DNA from: Larkinella sp051857545
GTDB taxonomy: Bacteria; Bacteroidota; Bacteroidia; Cytophagales; Spirosomataceae
Length of the DNA: 64,000 bases
Assembly: GCF_051857545.1 (NCBI RefSeq)
Contig: NZ_JBPZHB010000006.1
Coordinates: 558,001 to 622,000 of the forward strand
Direction of reading: 5' to 3'
The notes below the pieces were generated by a model, which made no database searches, had not been told where the DNA came from, and worked only from the letters and a program-made list of their open reading frames with translations. Positions 50,701 through 58,583 of the stretch are shown here, one piece after another. Position 1 is the stretch's first letter. Every line of letters starts with the position of its first letter. The translations under genes were made by a program, and so were the position numbers.

Positions 50701-52059
50701 ATGAAGCCATTGACCATTCATTTTATTTCTATCGGCGGCAGCGTCATGCACAATCTCGCGATTGCGCTGCAGCAACAGGGACACCACATCACCGGCTCCG
50801 ACGATGAAATTCACGAACCCTCCCACGCCCGGCTAAACCAACATGGTTTGCTGCCCGCGCACATCGGCTGGAATCCCGACGCCATTCACAGCGGACTGGA
50901 TGCCGTCATTCTGGGCATGCACGCCCGGGCCGATAACCCGGAATTGCAAAAAGCGCAGGAACTGACCCTGCCGGTTTATTCGTATCCTGAATTTGTGTAC
51001 CAGCAAAGCCAGAACAAACAGCGTGTCGTTATTGCGGGCAGCCACGGCAAAACCACGATTACGGCCATGATTCTGCACGTGCTGCACTACCATAAGCGAA
51101 ATTTTGACTATCTGGTGGGAGCCCAGATCGAAGGATTCGAGACGATGGTCAAGCTGACCACCGACGCGCCCATCATAATCATCGAAGGGGATGAATACGG
51201 CACCTCCCCGATCGACCCGCGTCCGAAGTTTTTGCATTACCACCCGCATATGGTCCTCATCAGCGGGATTGCCTGGGACCATGTCAACCTCTATCCAACG
51301 TATGACCAGTATGTTCACCAGTTTGAACTCCTGGCCGATGCGATGTCCAAATCCGGCACCATCGTCTTTGATGATACGGACGATATGCTGGATGTCATCG
51401 CGCTGAAAGAACGGGAAGATGTGACCCGTCAGCCGTATGATGTGCATCCATACCGGATCGAAAACGGCAAAACCGTATTGGTCTCCAAACAACACGGCGA
51501 CGTCCCGGTTCTGGTTTTTGGTGAGCATAATATGAAGAACATCAGTGGTGCGCTGGCGATTTGTGATCACCTCGCCATTACGGAGGAAATGTTCTATGCG
51601 GCTATTCAGACGTTCAAAGGGGCCAGCAAGCGGCTGGAGAAAGTGAAAGACGATGGCTCAACCCTCATCTTCCGGGATTTCGCCCATGCGCCCTCCAAAG
51701 TGGAAGCCACTACGGCGGCTGTGAAAGCCCAGTTCCCCGACCGGCGGCTGGTGGCCTGTGTCGAGCTGCATACTTTCAGCAGTTTGAACAAAACCTTCCT
51801 GAAGCAATACCGTGATAAACTGGATAAAGCCGATGTAGCCGTTATTTTTTACAGCCCGCACACGCTGGAAATCAAACACCTCGACCCGATCGACGCAGCC
51901 GAGATTGCAACTGCTTTCGACCGCCCCGATTTGCAGGTCTTTACGGATTCTGCAGATTTGGAGACGTATCTGAAAAGTCTGTCGAATGACCAGCCTACGG
52001 TTTATCTGTTCATGAGTTCCGGAACGTTTGGCGGTTTGGACCTGAAGACACTGTTTTGA
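50701..52059 (+). CDS. mpl: UDP-N-acetylmuramate:L-Ala-gamma-D-Glu-meso-DAP ligase (Mpl)
   Basis: Mpl attaches recycled murein tripeptide to UDP-MurNAc. The 452-residue Mur ligase starts with HFISIGGSVMHNLAIALQ, the Mpl-type UDP-binding loop in place of MurC's GIGGxGM. The ATP loop is VVIAGSHGKTTITAMIL near residue 114, IIIEGDEYGTSPIDPRPKF near 160 is the Mpl signature, and WDHVNLYPTYDQY near 196 is typical of the central domain. FAHAPSKVEATT near 323 starts domain 3. It converges on the PVC-type cytochrome gene. Confidence 0.93.
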   Translation: MKPLTIHFISIGGSVMHNLAIALQQQGHHITGSDDEIHEPSHARLNQHGLLPAHIGWNPDAIHSGLDAVILGMHARADNPELQKAQELTLPVYSYPEFVYQQSQNKQRVVIAGSHGKTTITAMILHVLHYHKRNFDYLVGAQIEGFETMVKLTTDAPIIIIEGDEYGTSPIDPRPKFLHYHPHMVLISGIAWDHVNLYPTYDQYVHQFELLADAMSKSGTIVFDDTDDMLDVIALKEREDVTRQPYDVHPYRIENGKTVLVSKQHGDVPVLVFGEHNMKNISGALAICDHLAITEEMFYAAIQTFKGASKRLEKVKDDGSTLIFRDFAHAPSKVEATTAAVKAQFPDRRLVACVELHTFSSLNKTFLKQYRDKLDKADVAVIFYSPHTLEIKHLDPIDAAEIATAFDRPDLQVFTDSADLETYLKSLSNDQPTVYLFMSSGTFGGLDLKTLF

Positions 52060-52153
52060 ACCGGGATTAAACTGATTAAAGGAGTAACGATGATTCGTTG
52101 AATGCGCCAGCCATCGTCGTTACTCCTTTAATCGTTAATTTATCCTGGTTCAA
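52056..52153. repeat. Imperfect inverted repeat between mpl and the convergent cytochrome gene
   Basis: The core GATTAAAGGAGTAACGA (52074-52090) pairs perfectly with 52117-52133. Outer arms TTGAACC (52056-52062) and GGTTCAA (52147-52153) also pair, with a poorly matched segment between. It overlaps the mpl stop codon. Confidence 0.8.
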
Positions 52154-52158
52154 GACGG

Positions 52159-55092
52159 TTAATTTCCTTTCAACAAATACGCCACCAAATCCGCGAGTTG
52201 CTGTTCCGAAAGCCCCAGTGAAGCCGGGTCCGGCATCAGGCTTGTGCTGTACTGTTTGCGGGAAGCAACCTGGGCCGTTGGCAGCGTATGCTTCTGCCCG
52301 GCGGCATCTTTTATCACCAGAGCCTCTTGTCCATCGCTAATCAGAAAACCGTAGTAAGTCTGGCCACTTTTGGTGGTAATCAGCCACGGTTCATAACCGA
52401 ATGCCAGGCCCGCACTGGGATTCAGGATCGCATCCAGCAAACCGTTCCGATCAAACTTCTGGTGAATCTTCGTTAGCTCCGGGCCAATGTCTTTCCCCTG
52501 CTGACCATGCCGGTGACAGGTCGCGCAGTTCGCTTTGAAAACCGTTAGTCCGGCGGTTTCATTACCGGACAACGATTCGATCTTTTTCTGCGAAAATGTT
52601 GCCGAACCGCCGGGGCGCGTAAAGTAGTCGCCCGCCATCGTCCGCACACTTTGATCGGTATTGGTAAAAATCACTTCGCTGATTGCCGGTTTCAGCTTTT
52701 CGGGTAATTTCTTCTCGGCGGCCAGGCCCACCAGCAGTTTCCCGCCTTCCGGACTAGCCGCCATTTCTTTGGCCAGTTTCACTTTATCTTCGGCACTGGT
52801 GTACTCTTCCATCAGTTTTTGCCGCATGGCCAAGGCTTTCTGTTCCGGTTCCGACAATTTCGGTGGCATCACCTCATCCCAGTTCAGCAACGTCGCCCAG
52901 TCGTTCGACCGGCGGAAATTGGCCCAGTACTCGCCCTGCTGCGCAACGGTTTTGTCCGCCTGTTTCGACAAATCGATCATGGCCCGGGCGGCTACCGGAT
53001 CCTTCATGAATCCCAAGGCCACAATAGCCTGTTTACGCGCATCAGCCGTCAAGGTTGGCGCCATGGCCCGTTGCTTCATCAACTCCGCCGTGCTGGCCGG
53101 ATGAAGCCGCCACATCAGGTTGGCGGTTTTCTGATCCCACTGAACGGGATTCGCCGGAATGGCTGGTTTCAACGCGGCATACAAGGCTTCTTCTTTTTTG
53201 TCGGCGGCCATGCCAACGGCTTCCAGATAAAACCGGTCGGTTCCATCGTAGCCATTCGCCAGTTTGACCAGCAAGTCTTTGCACTGCTCAAATGGTACAT
53301 CGCGCAAGGCAATGGCCACTTCCCGGCGCACCGCCGGCGATGGATCATCGACCATCTTCCGGGCCAGCGCCACGACATCGGGTTGCGTTTGCTTCAACGC
53401 CCGGAAAGCCGTTATCCGCAAATCCACCTGATCCGATTTCAACAACGCTTCCACTTTCTGTTGTCCCTTTAGACCCAGTTGCGAAAGCAGCCAGATGGCG
53501 CGGGCGCGGTGATACGGGTTTGGATCGGTCAACAGTTTGGAAACCGGTTTTACGGCTTTGTCTCCCTGTGCCTTCAATTTCTCGAAACCCAGCAAGCGGA
53601 TGTTGGTGGCGGGGTTGGTCAATGCCAGAATCTGACCTTTCGTTTTGTCGGTATTGATCACCGGCACTTTCAGGTTTTTGCCTTTGGGCGTAATGCGGTA
53701 AATCCGTCCGTAGCCTTTCTTGTCTTTCATCTGGTGTCCCCCCACCACCGGATCGAACCAATCGGCGATGTACAAGGCCCCGTCGGTTCCAACCGTCACG
53801 TCGCTCGGGCGAAACCACTTGCGAATGTCGTCGGTGATGTCGTTCCATTTGTAATTTTCGTCCACTTTCGGAAAGGTGCTGATGAAGTCGGTCCGGGGCA
53901 TCCGGTAGCCCGCACCCTGCGGTTCGGGTTTGTAGCTAAAAATCACGTTCCGACCCGCTTCGGCACTCAGCAACATGCCCCGGTAGTTGGCGCCGAGTTG
54001 GTCGCCTTCGTAAAAAACCACGCCCGTTGGCGAACCGGCCCCGCTGATGTCGCCCGCCGGAATGACGCCGGGATCTTCCTGGTGCCAGTGAGCGGTCGGG
54101 ATGTCCTGACCCGGCCGCTGATCGCCCTGCCAATACCGGGTGCCGTCCTGGCTGAAATACCCCATGTTGCCGCCTTCCATGAGCCAGCTCGTCCGACAAG
54201 CGACCACCTGATCGTCGTTGTCGTTCTGCCACAGGTTACCGTAGGAATCGAGGGCGGTTTCGTAGTTGTTTCGGAAATTATGGCCCATCACTTTCAGCCC
54301 GGTTCCGTCGGGGTTGATGCGCAGGGCTAAACCGCCTACCCAGACCCGGCCGTCGTCGCTGACCTGGTTGCCTTTGTTGAGTTTGTTGTAGGGAGTTCCG
54401 CCGGTATAGAGGCTTCCCGACCGGAGCGTCCAGCCCGCTTTGTCGGTGACGGTATGCGGCCCGGCATTTCCGGTATTGAAATACCATTTGCCATCCGGTC
54501 CGGCCACTAGGGCATGCAGCGAATGGTCGTGATCGAGGCCGCCGAAACCGGTCAGAAAAATCTCTTTTTTGTCGGGTTTATCATCGCCGTTTTCGTCGGT
54601 ATAAATGATGAGATTCGGCGCAGCGGAGACGATGGTTTTGTTACCAATAACCGCAATACCGAGGGGCGACACCAGGTCCTTGTCTTCGACATACACCTTG
54701 GACCGATCCGCTTTTCCGTCGCCGTCCGTATCTTCCAGAATCATGACGCGCTCACCGTTCGGGTGGTCGAGCCGGGTTTCGGGTTTGTTGTTAAAGTTCC
54801 GGTAGTTGACGGCTTCGGTTACCCAGATCCGGCCCCGGGCGTCGACGTCGATGTTCGTCGGGTTGTAGAACATCGGCGCTTCGGCCCAAACCGTTGCTTC
54901 CAGATCGTCGGGCAGATAGAGTGTATTGGAGTCGGATCCGACGATCATTCCCCGGCGGACGGGCCCGCCGGATTCCGGAAGTTGGCTAACGGCCTGAGGA
55001 GCTTGTGGCCATTGAGGCAGGCCCAAAAACAGGGTTCCCAACAGGATCGATGCGCTTAAAAACCGGGGCGGGGCAGGAATAGCAATCTTCAT
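52159..55092 (-). CDS. PVC-type heme-binding CxxCH protein with beta-propeller and HEAT-like repeats
   Basis: The 977-residue exported protein has a hydrophobic signal (about 8-25) and a dehydrogenase-like beta-propeller (about 50-460; NPTNIDVDARGRIWVTEAVN, HSLHALVAGPDGKWYFNTGN, SDVTVGTDGALYIADWFDP). HEAT-like helical repeats follow (about 480-720; NPYHRARAIWLLSQLG, VDLRITAFRAL, PSPAVRREVAIALRD), then a C-terminal cytochrome c domain with CATCH at 856-860 and a likely distal Met in SLMPDP near 953. Such proteins are common in Planctomycetes and Cytophagales with sugar-degradation genes. It is probably periplasmic; substrate unknown. It follows the TIM-barrel gene at 55204 on the same strand. 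Confidence 0.85.
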   Translation of the reverse strand: MKIAIPAPPRFLSASILLGTLFLGLPQWPQAPQAVSQLPESGGPVRRGMIVGSDSNTLYLPDDLEATVWAEAPMFYNPTNIDVDARGRIWVTEAVNYRNFNNKPETRLDHPNGERVMILEDTDGDGKADRSKVYVEDKDLVSPLGIAVIGNKTIVSAAPNLIIYTDENGDDKPDKKEIFLTGFGGLDHDHSLHALVAGPDGKWYFNTGNAGPHTVTDKAGWTLRSGSLYTGGTPYNKLNKGNQVSDDGRVWVGGLALRINPDGTGLKVMGHNFRNNYETALDSYGNLWQNDNDDQVVACRTSWLMEGGNMGYFSQDGTRYWQGDQRPGQDIPTAHWHQEDPGVIPAGDISGAGSPTGVVFYEGDQLGANYRGMLLSAEAGRNVIFSYKPEPQGAGYRMPRTDFISTFPKVDENYKWNDITDDIRKWFRPSDVTVGTDGALYIADWFDPVVGGHQMKDKKGYGRIYRITPKGKNLKVPVINTDKTKGQILALTNPATNIRLLGFEKLKAQGDKAVKPVSKLLTDPNPYHRARAIWLLSQLGLKGQQKVEALLKSDQVDLRITAFRALKQTQPDVVALARKMVDDPSPAVRREVAIALRDVPFEQCKDLLVKLANGYDGTDRFYLEAVGMAADKKEEALYAALKPAIPANPVQWDQKTANLMWRLHPASTAELMKQRAMAPTLTADARKQAIVALGFMKDPVAARAMIDLSKQADKTVAQQGEYWANFRRSNDWATLLNWDEVMPPKLSEPEQKALAMRQKLMEEYTSAEDKVKLAKEMAASPEGGKLLVGLAAEKKLPEKLKPAISEVIFTNTDQSVRTMAGDYFTRPGGSATFSQKKIESLSGNETAGLTVFKANCATCHRHGQQGKDIGPELTKIHQKFDRNGLLDAILNPSAGLAFGYEPWLITTKSGQTYYGFLISDGQEALVIKDAAGQKHTLPTAQVASRKQYSTSLMPDPASLGLSEQQLADLVAYLLKGN

Positions 55093-55099
55093 CTTTTAG

Positions 55100-55115
55100 T
55101 GTTCCACGTGGAATA
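55100..55115. promoter_or_regulatory. parS-like 16-mer TGTTCCACGTGGAATA
   Basis: The site differs at one base from the palindrome TGTTCCACGTGGAACA, a form of the ParB-binding parS site known from Pseudomonas. A half-site CGTGGAACA follows at 55181-55189. No parA or parB gene is in the window. It lies in the 111-base gap upstream of the PVC-type cytochrome gene, so an operator for that gene is the main alternative. Confidence 0.45.
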
Positions 55116-55148
55116 ATTACCTGAAAAACAACATTTAAGACCAGTCAA

Positions 55149-55164
55149 ACTTATTATAATAAGT
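55149..55164. promoter_or_regulatory. Perfect 16-bp AT palindrome
   Basis: ACTTATTATAATAAGT is self-complementary over its whole length. A close relative, ACTTATTATTATAAGT, lies at 55228-55243 within the 3' end of the adjacent TIM-barrel gene. It could be an operator for the cytochrome gene downstream on the minus strand. Confidence 0.4.
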
Positions 55165-55203
55165 ACTAATTGCAGAAAACCGTGGAACAGTAACATTAAC
55201 CCG

Positions 55204-56082
55204 CTACGCCAAAATTTCTCTTACAAACTTATTATTATAAGTGTAACTTTCCAACATGTTTTTCCCCTCTGGCACAGCACCTTCGATGTGAACCCAACCG
55301 CCGTACTGAATGGCGTCGATGGCCTTCCGAACTTCCGGGTAATTCACCTTGCCCTGCCCGAGAAGGTAGCTATTCTCTTTAAAGTGGAATTCACAGATCT
55401 GTTTTTGCTTCCCAAGCCATCGGATTTCCTTTAAAATGTCATATCCCATAACCGTGGAATTACATACATCGTAATATACTTTCACGGCGGGCGACGCCAC
55501 CGCATCGATAATGGCCATGTGTTCTTCGGCGCTCAACCACGATTCGATTGCAAGAACGATGCCCGCTTTTTCGGCTTTGGGCGCCACGGCTTTCAACCGT
55601 TCAATCACTACTTGAGTCCCCTGCGGATCGTTCTTCAAATCGCCTTTGTTAAAGAAGGCAAGCAGAATGTTTTTGGCACCAAGGGCTTTGGCTACCCCGA
55701 CGCTATCCTGCACCCATTGCTCGGCCCGCGGATCGGATTTGTAGGGGATGTTGTTGAGTTCGCCCAGGGCCAGACCACCGATCTGAACGCCGGTTCGTTT
55801 GGCGGCTTCACGCCAGGCTTTCTGGAGGTCTTTCCGGCGCAGGTGCATGTCGTTTTTTTCGGAGCCCAGATTCACCTGAATGCCGTCGAGGCCGATGGTT
55901 TTAGCCACGTCGAAGGCTTCGATTTTACTGGATTGACCGATCGACCAGTCGCAGGCCCCGACTCGAAACCGTTGGTTGTTTGGGTTTTGTAAACTACTTT
56001 TAGCGTTCAATACGGGCAGGGAAGCCGTGGTGCTTAACCCAATGAAACCCAGGGTTTGCCGAAGAGCCGTACGTCGGTTCAT
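55204..56082 (-). CDS. Exported sugar phosphate isomerase/epimerase-like TIM-barrel protein
   Basis: The 292-residue protein has a Tat-like signal (NRRTALRQTLGFIGLSTTAS). The xylose-isomerase-like TIM barrel shows FRVGACDWSIGQ, GLDGIQVNLGSEKND, GVQIGGLALGELNN, VLAIESWLSAEEH with a metal Glu near 180, VKVYYDVCNSTVMGYD with a metal Asp near 207, and FHFKENSYLL with a metal His near 235. Substrate is unknown. It lies upstream of the PVC-type cytochrome gene on the same strand (111-base gap with the parS-like site and AT palindrome), a common pairing in sugar-catabolism loci. Confidence 0.82.
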   Translation of the reverse strand: MNRRTALRQTLGFIGLSTTASLPVLNAKSSLQNPNNQRFRVGACDWSIGQSSKIEAFDVAKTIGLDGIQVNLGSEKNDMHLRRKDLQKAWREAAKRTGVQIGGLALGELNNIPYKSDPRAEQWVQDSVGVAKALGAKNILLAFFNKGDLKNDPQGTQVVIERLKAVAPKAEKAGIVLAIESWLSAEEHMAIIDAVASPAVKVYYDVCNSTVMGYDILKEIRWLGKQKQICEFHFKENSYLLGQGKVNYPEVRKAIDAIQYGGWVHIEGAVPEGKNMLESYTYNNKFVREILA

Positions 56083-56174
56083 GAATGTTCAGGAATAGAT
56101 TTGTTCAAAAGTACAGGCTAAAAGTTATATTCACTCGTTGCCAGCGGGTTAGGCCAAAATTTATTTTAATTCCT

Positions 56175-56202
56175 TTCCAACCGTCAGACTTGCGTTGGGG
56201 TC
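56175..56202 (+). promoter_or_regulatory. ECF-type promoter of the sigma/anti-sigma operon
   Basis: TTCCAACC (56175-56182), a 15-base spacer and GGGTC (56198-56202) precede the sigma gene by 17 bases. The AAC of the -35 box and the GTC of the -10 box are classic ECF promoter features. The same motif with the same spacer occurs at 58511-58538 and 60422-60449. Confidence 0.75.
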
Positions 56203-56219
56203 AGTAGTGTTGCATTAGT

Positions 56220-56765
56220 ATGTTGGATGAACGAGCGTTAGTTGACGGCTGTCGACATAAGGACCGAACTGCTCAGCGAAAACTCTACGAGTTATTCGCC
56301 CGGAAGCTCTTTGTGGTCAGCCAACGGTATACCAAAAACCGCGACGACGCCGAAGACGTGCTGCAGGATTCCTTCGTGAAAGCGTTCCAACATATTGATA
56401 CATTTCGGTTTGAGTGCCCGCTGGAAGCATGGCTGAAACGCATTGTGATCAATACGGCACTGAAGCACATCCGCAAACAGAAGCCCTGGCAAAACCCGGC
56501 CGAGTTGGAGGACGTGCCGCCCAATACATTACCGCAGACGGAAGACAGCCTATCGGGTCTGCACTACCAGCAACTACTGAAGATGGTGCAGGAACTCCCG
56601 CCGGGATGCCAGGCCGTATTTAACCTGTACGCCATTGAAGGGTATACACACCCGGAAATTGCGGAATTATTAGATATTTCAGAAGGTACATCCAAATCGC
56701 AGTTTTCGCGTGCCCGCATGCTGCTGCAACAAAAGATTCAGAACGAGCGTCCAATTCCGAAATGA
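56220..56765 (+). CDS. ECF-family RNA polymerase sigma factor
   Basis: The 181-residue sigma factor has region 2 (about 22-88), with YTKNRDDAEDVLQDSFVKAF and CPLEAWLKRIVINTALKHIR, and region 4 (about 120-175), with LPPGCQAVFNLYAIEGYTHPEIAEL and EGTSKSQFSRARMLLQQKI (both given in short form). It overlaps the next gene by four bases (ATGA), the usual coupling of sigma with its antagonist. A promoter of the motif found in front of two downstream operons lies 17 bases upstream, so autoregulation is likely. The match of motif and sigma factor is inferred from position. Confidence 0.92.
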   Translation: MLDERALVDGCRHKDRTAQRKLYELFARKLFVVSQRYTKNRDDAEDVLQDSFVKAFQHIDTFRFECPLEAWLKRIVINTALKHIRKQKPWQNPAELEDVPPNTLPQTEDSLSGLHYQQLLKMVQELPPGCQAVFNLYAIEGYTHPEIAELLDISEGTSKSQFSRARMLLQQKIQNERPIPK

Positions 56766-58459
56766 GTCTCTCTAAAGAAGAAGAATTAAATGAAGAGTGG
56801 CGAAGTATCTTCGAAGATGCTGCCGAAAGCCCATCCGATGAGCTTTGGGACAGGATTGCGCGTCGGCTAGACGAAGAAGAAACGGAACCGATCATCCCAC
56901 TCTGGCCCCGGGCAAAACCCTGGTTCTATGGTGTGGCTGCGGCCATTATGGCCCTTTTAATCGGTTGGTGGGCCCTACAATCCATCGACACGACGGATAC
57001 GACTCAGCCGGTGGCTGGCCAAAGCGGTTCGTCATCCAGGGCAACGGCGGATCAACTCGCCAAACAAGAGAAAGCGACGACCTCGACCAGCGCGGACCGC
57101 AAGCCTGAATACGCTGGCAAAACCGATGAAACCCTGACTGCCAACCGCCGGGCCGACTCCCGGAATACGCCATCCGACGCGCCGGTTGTCCCGGAACTGG
57201 AACACTCGGAAACCGCCACGACGATTGATCAAATAATCAAAGACCAGTCCGTTTTGACGGGAAAACGAAAAACCGCTTCACCGGAACGTCTGGCAACCCG
57301 GCGATCATCCCCGACTGCGCATGGGTCGCTGACCAGCGGCCGCTCCAATGCCACCCGGCTTGCTGAAAACCGCCGGACAAAGCCAAATCAACCTTCGGGA
57401 GCCAGCCGGGGAACCGGAACCAATTCGCCAGACCTCACGACGGGTACATTTCCGTCGTCAGAACGAATCACGAAAACGGCAACACCCATCCAAACGGCCC
57501 CACCCGACGAAACCGGCAGCGGGGTTGCCGATGCCCGATTGGCCTACGAAGCTTCGTACATAAAAAGCAAGCTGGTAGCCCTGAAGAACCCGGCTCCGAT
57601 TAGCCGGATCATCTGGTATCGCGCCCCGGAAACCACGATCGAACCGCAGGAAAAAGGCCGATCGAAAAACGAGTACTGGGCGGCTTTAACGGCAACGCCC
57701 ATGTCTTTTAATCCGATGACCAGCGTTCAGTCCAGTTTCAATCAGGCCTACGGTGCCAGTAATGCGGTTCAGCAGAGCAGTCGCCTGGCGGTTTCTCCGC
57801 TGCAAAACCAGGCGCAGATTTCAATGGCGTGGCAGGCCAGTTCCGGTCTCCAGTTTAGCAAACACTGGTCGGTCGAAGCCGGGGTTCAGTATTTGAATGG
57901 CCGGTCACAGGCGCGGAACAATGCAACCGTCACCAACGTGTTTACGAACCAGACCGAAAATTTACTCGTAAACGCCATCCGAAACAGTAGCCCATCGGTT
58001 CCGCAGTTGGCGTCGTCCCCGAACACCAACTTTTTGCCCTCCTACGCTGACAAAGCGAATCTGAACAATCCGTCATCGCTGGTGGTGGTGCCTACGCCCT
58101 CTGATCAGGTTGTTTCCAACGACTTTCAGTATTTGCAGGTTCCGGTTCAGATCGGCTACCACATTTTGCCTGAGCGCAAGATCAGCTATTCCGTGCTGGG
58201 CGGTTTGATGGCTAACGTGTTTCTGAAAAATACGGTCAATGGCGCTTTGGAAGTTAACCCCGGCGATCAGGTCTACCGCTCCATGTCGCTGGCGGGTACG
58301 GCCGGTTTACGTGTCAGCTACCACCCCACCCACCACTGGTCCGGTTCGTTGACGGGTTCCTACCAGCAATCGCTGCAAAATGGTACGCAATCGGACGCGC
58401 AACTTCAGGTTCGTCCGCAGGCCGTTGGTGTCGGGTTTGGCCTGAATTACCACTTCTAA
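56762..58459 (+). CDS. Probable anti-sigma factor fused to an outer-membrane beta-barrel-like domain
   Basis: The 565-residue protein has an acidic cytoplasmic N-terminus (about 1-50, EEELNEEWRSIFEDAAESPS), one transmembrane helix (about 52-72, WFYGVAAAIMALLIGWWAL) and a long Ser/Thr/Lys/Asn-rich, low-complexity periplasmic region (about 75-260). The C-terminal domain (about 300-565) has amphipathic strands such as ISYSVLGGLMANVFLK and WSGSLTGSYQQS and ends in VGVGFGLNYHF, an outer-membrane-type aromatic end. The arrangement fits a sigma regulator spanning the envelope. Which part binds sigma is inferred from gene order and topology. Confidence 0.75.
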   Translation: MSLSKEEELNEEWRSIFEDAAESPSDELWDRIARRLDEEETEPIIPLWPRAKPWFYGVAAAIMALLIGWWALQSIDTTDTTQPVAGQSGSSSRATADQLAKQEKATTSTSADRKPEYAGKTDETLTANRRADSRNTPSDAPVVPELEHSETATTIDQIIKDQSVLTGKRKTASPERLATRRSSPTAHGSLTSGRSNATRLAENRRTKPNQPSGASRGTGTNSPDLTTGTFPSSERITKTATPIQTAPPDETGSGVADARLAYEASYIKSKLVALKNPAPISRIIWYRAPETTIEPQEKGRSKNEYWAALTATPMSFNPMTSVQSSFNQAYGASNAVQQSSRLAVSPLQNQAQISMAWQASSGLQFSKHWSVEAGVQYLNGRSQARNNATVTNVFTNQTENLLVNAIRNSSPSVPQLASSPNTNFLPSYADKANLNNPSSLVVVPTPSDQVVSNDFQYLQVPVQIGYHILPERKISYSVLGGLMANVFLKNTVNGALEVNPGDQVYRSMSLAGTAGLRVSYHPTHHWSGSLTGSYQQSLQNGTQSDAQLQVRPQAVGVGFGLNYHF

Positions 58460-58510
58460 AAGTTAGTTATCAGACAAACTCTTATTTTTCTTCTCTTTTT
58501 TTCAACCCCC

Positions 58511-58538
58511 TTCCAACCAATTCTTTTCCAATCGGGTC
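58511..58538 (+). promoter_or_regulatory. ECF-type promoter of the serpin operon
   Basis: TTCCAACC (58511-58518), 15 bases and GGGTC (58534-58538) repeat the motif and spacing of the sigma-gene promoter. The serpin ATG is 45 bases downstream. Confidence 0.75.
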
Positions 58539-58583
58539 TTTGTATTGTGAGCGCTCCACATGGTTTAACAAAACCCGATTGTG

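Noticed and set aside
33520..52153. Further copies of the TTCCAACC-N15-GGGTC promoter motif outside 56-61 kb
   Set aside because: I looked at the upstream regions of the genes in this part and found none; this was by eye and a genome-wide pattern search would be needed to be sure.
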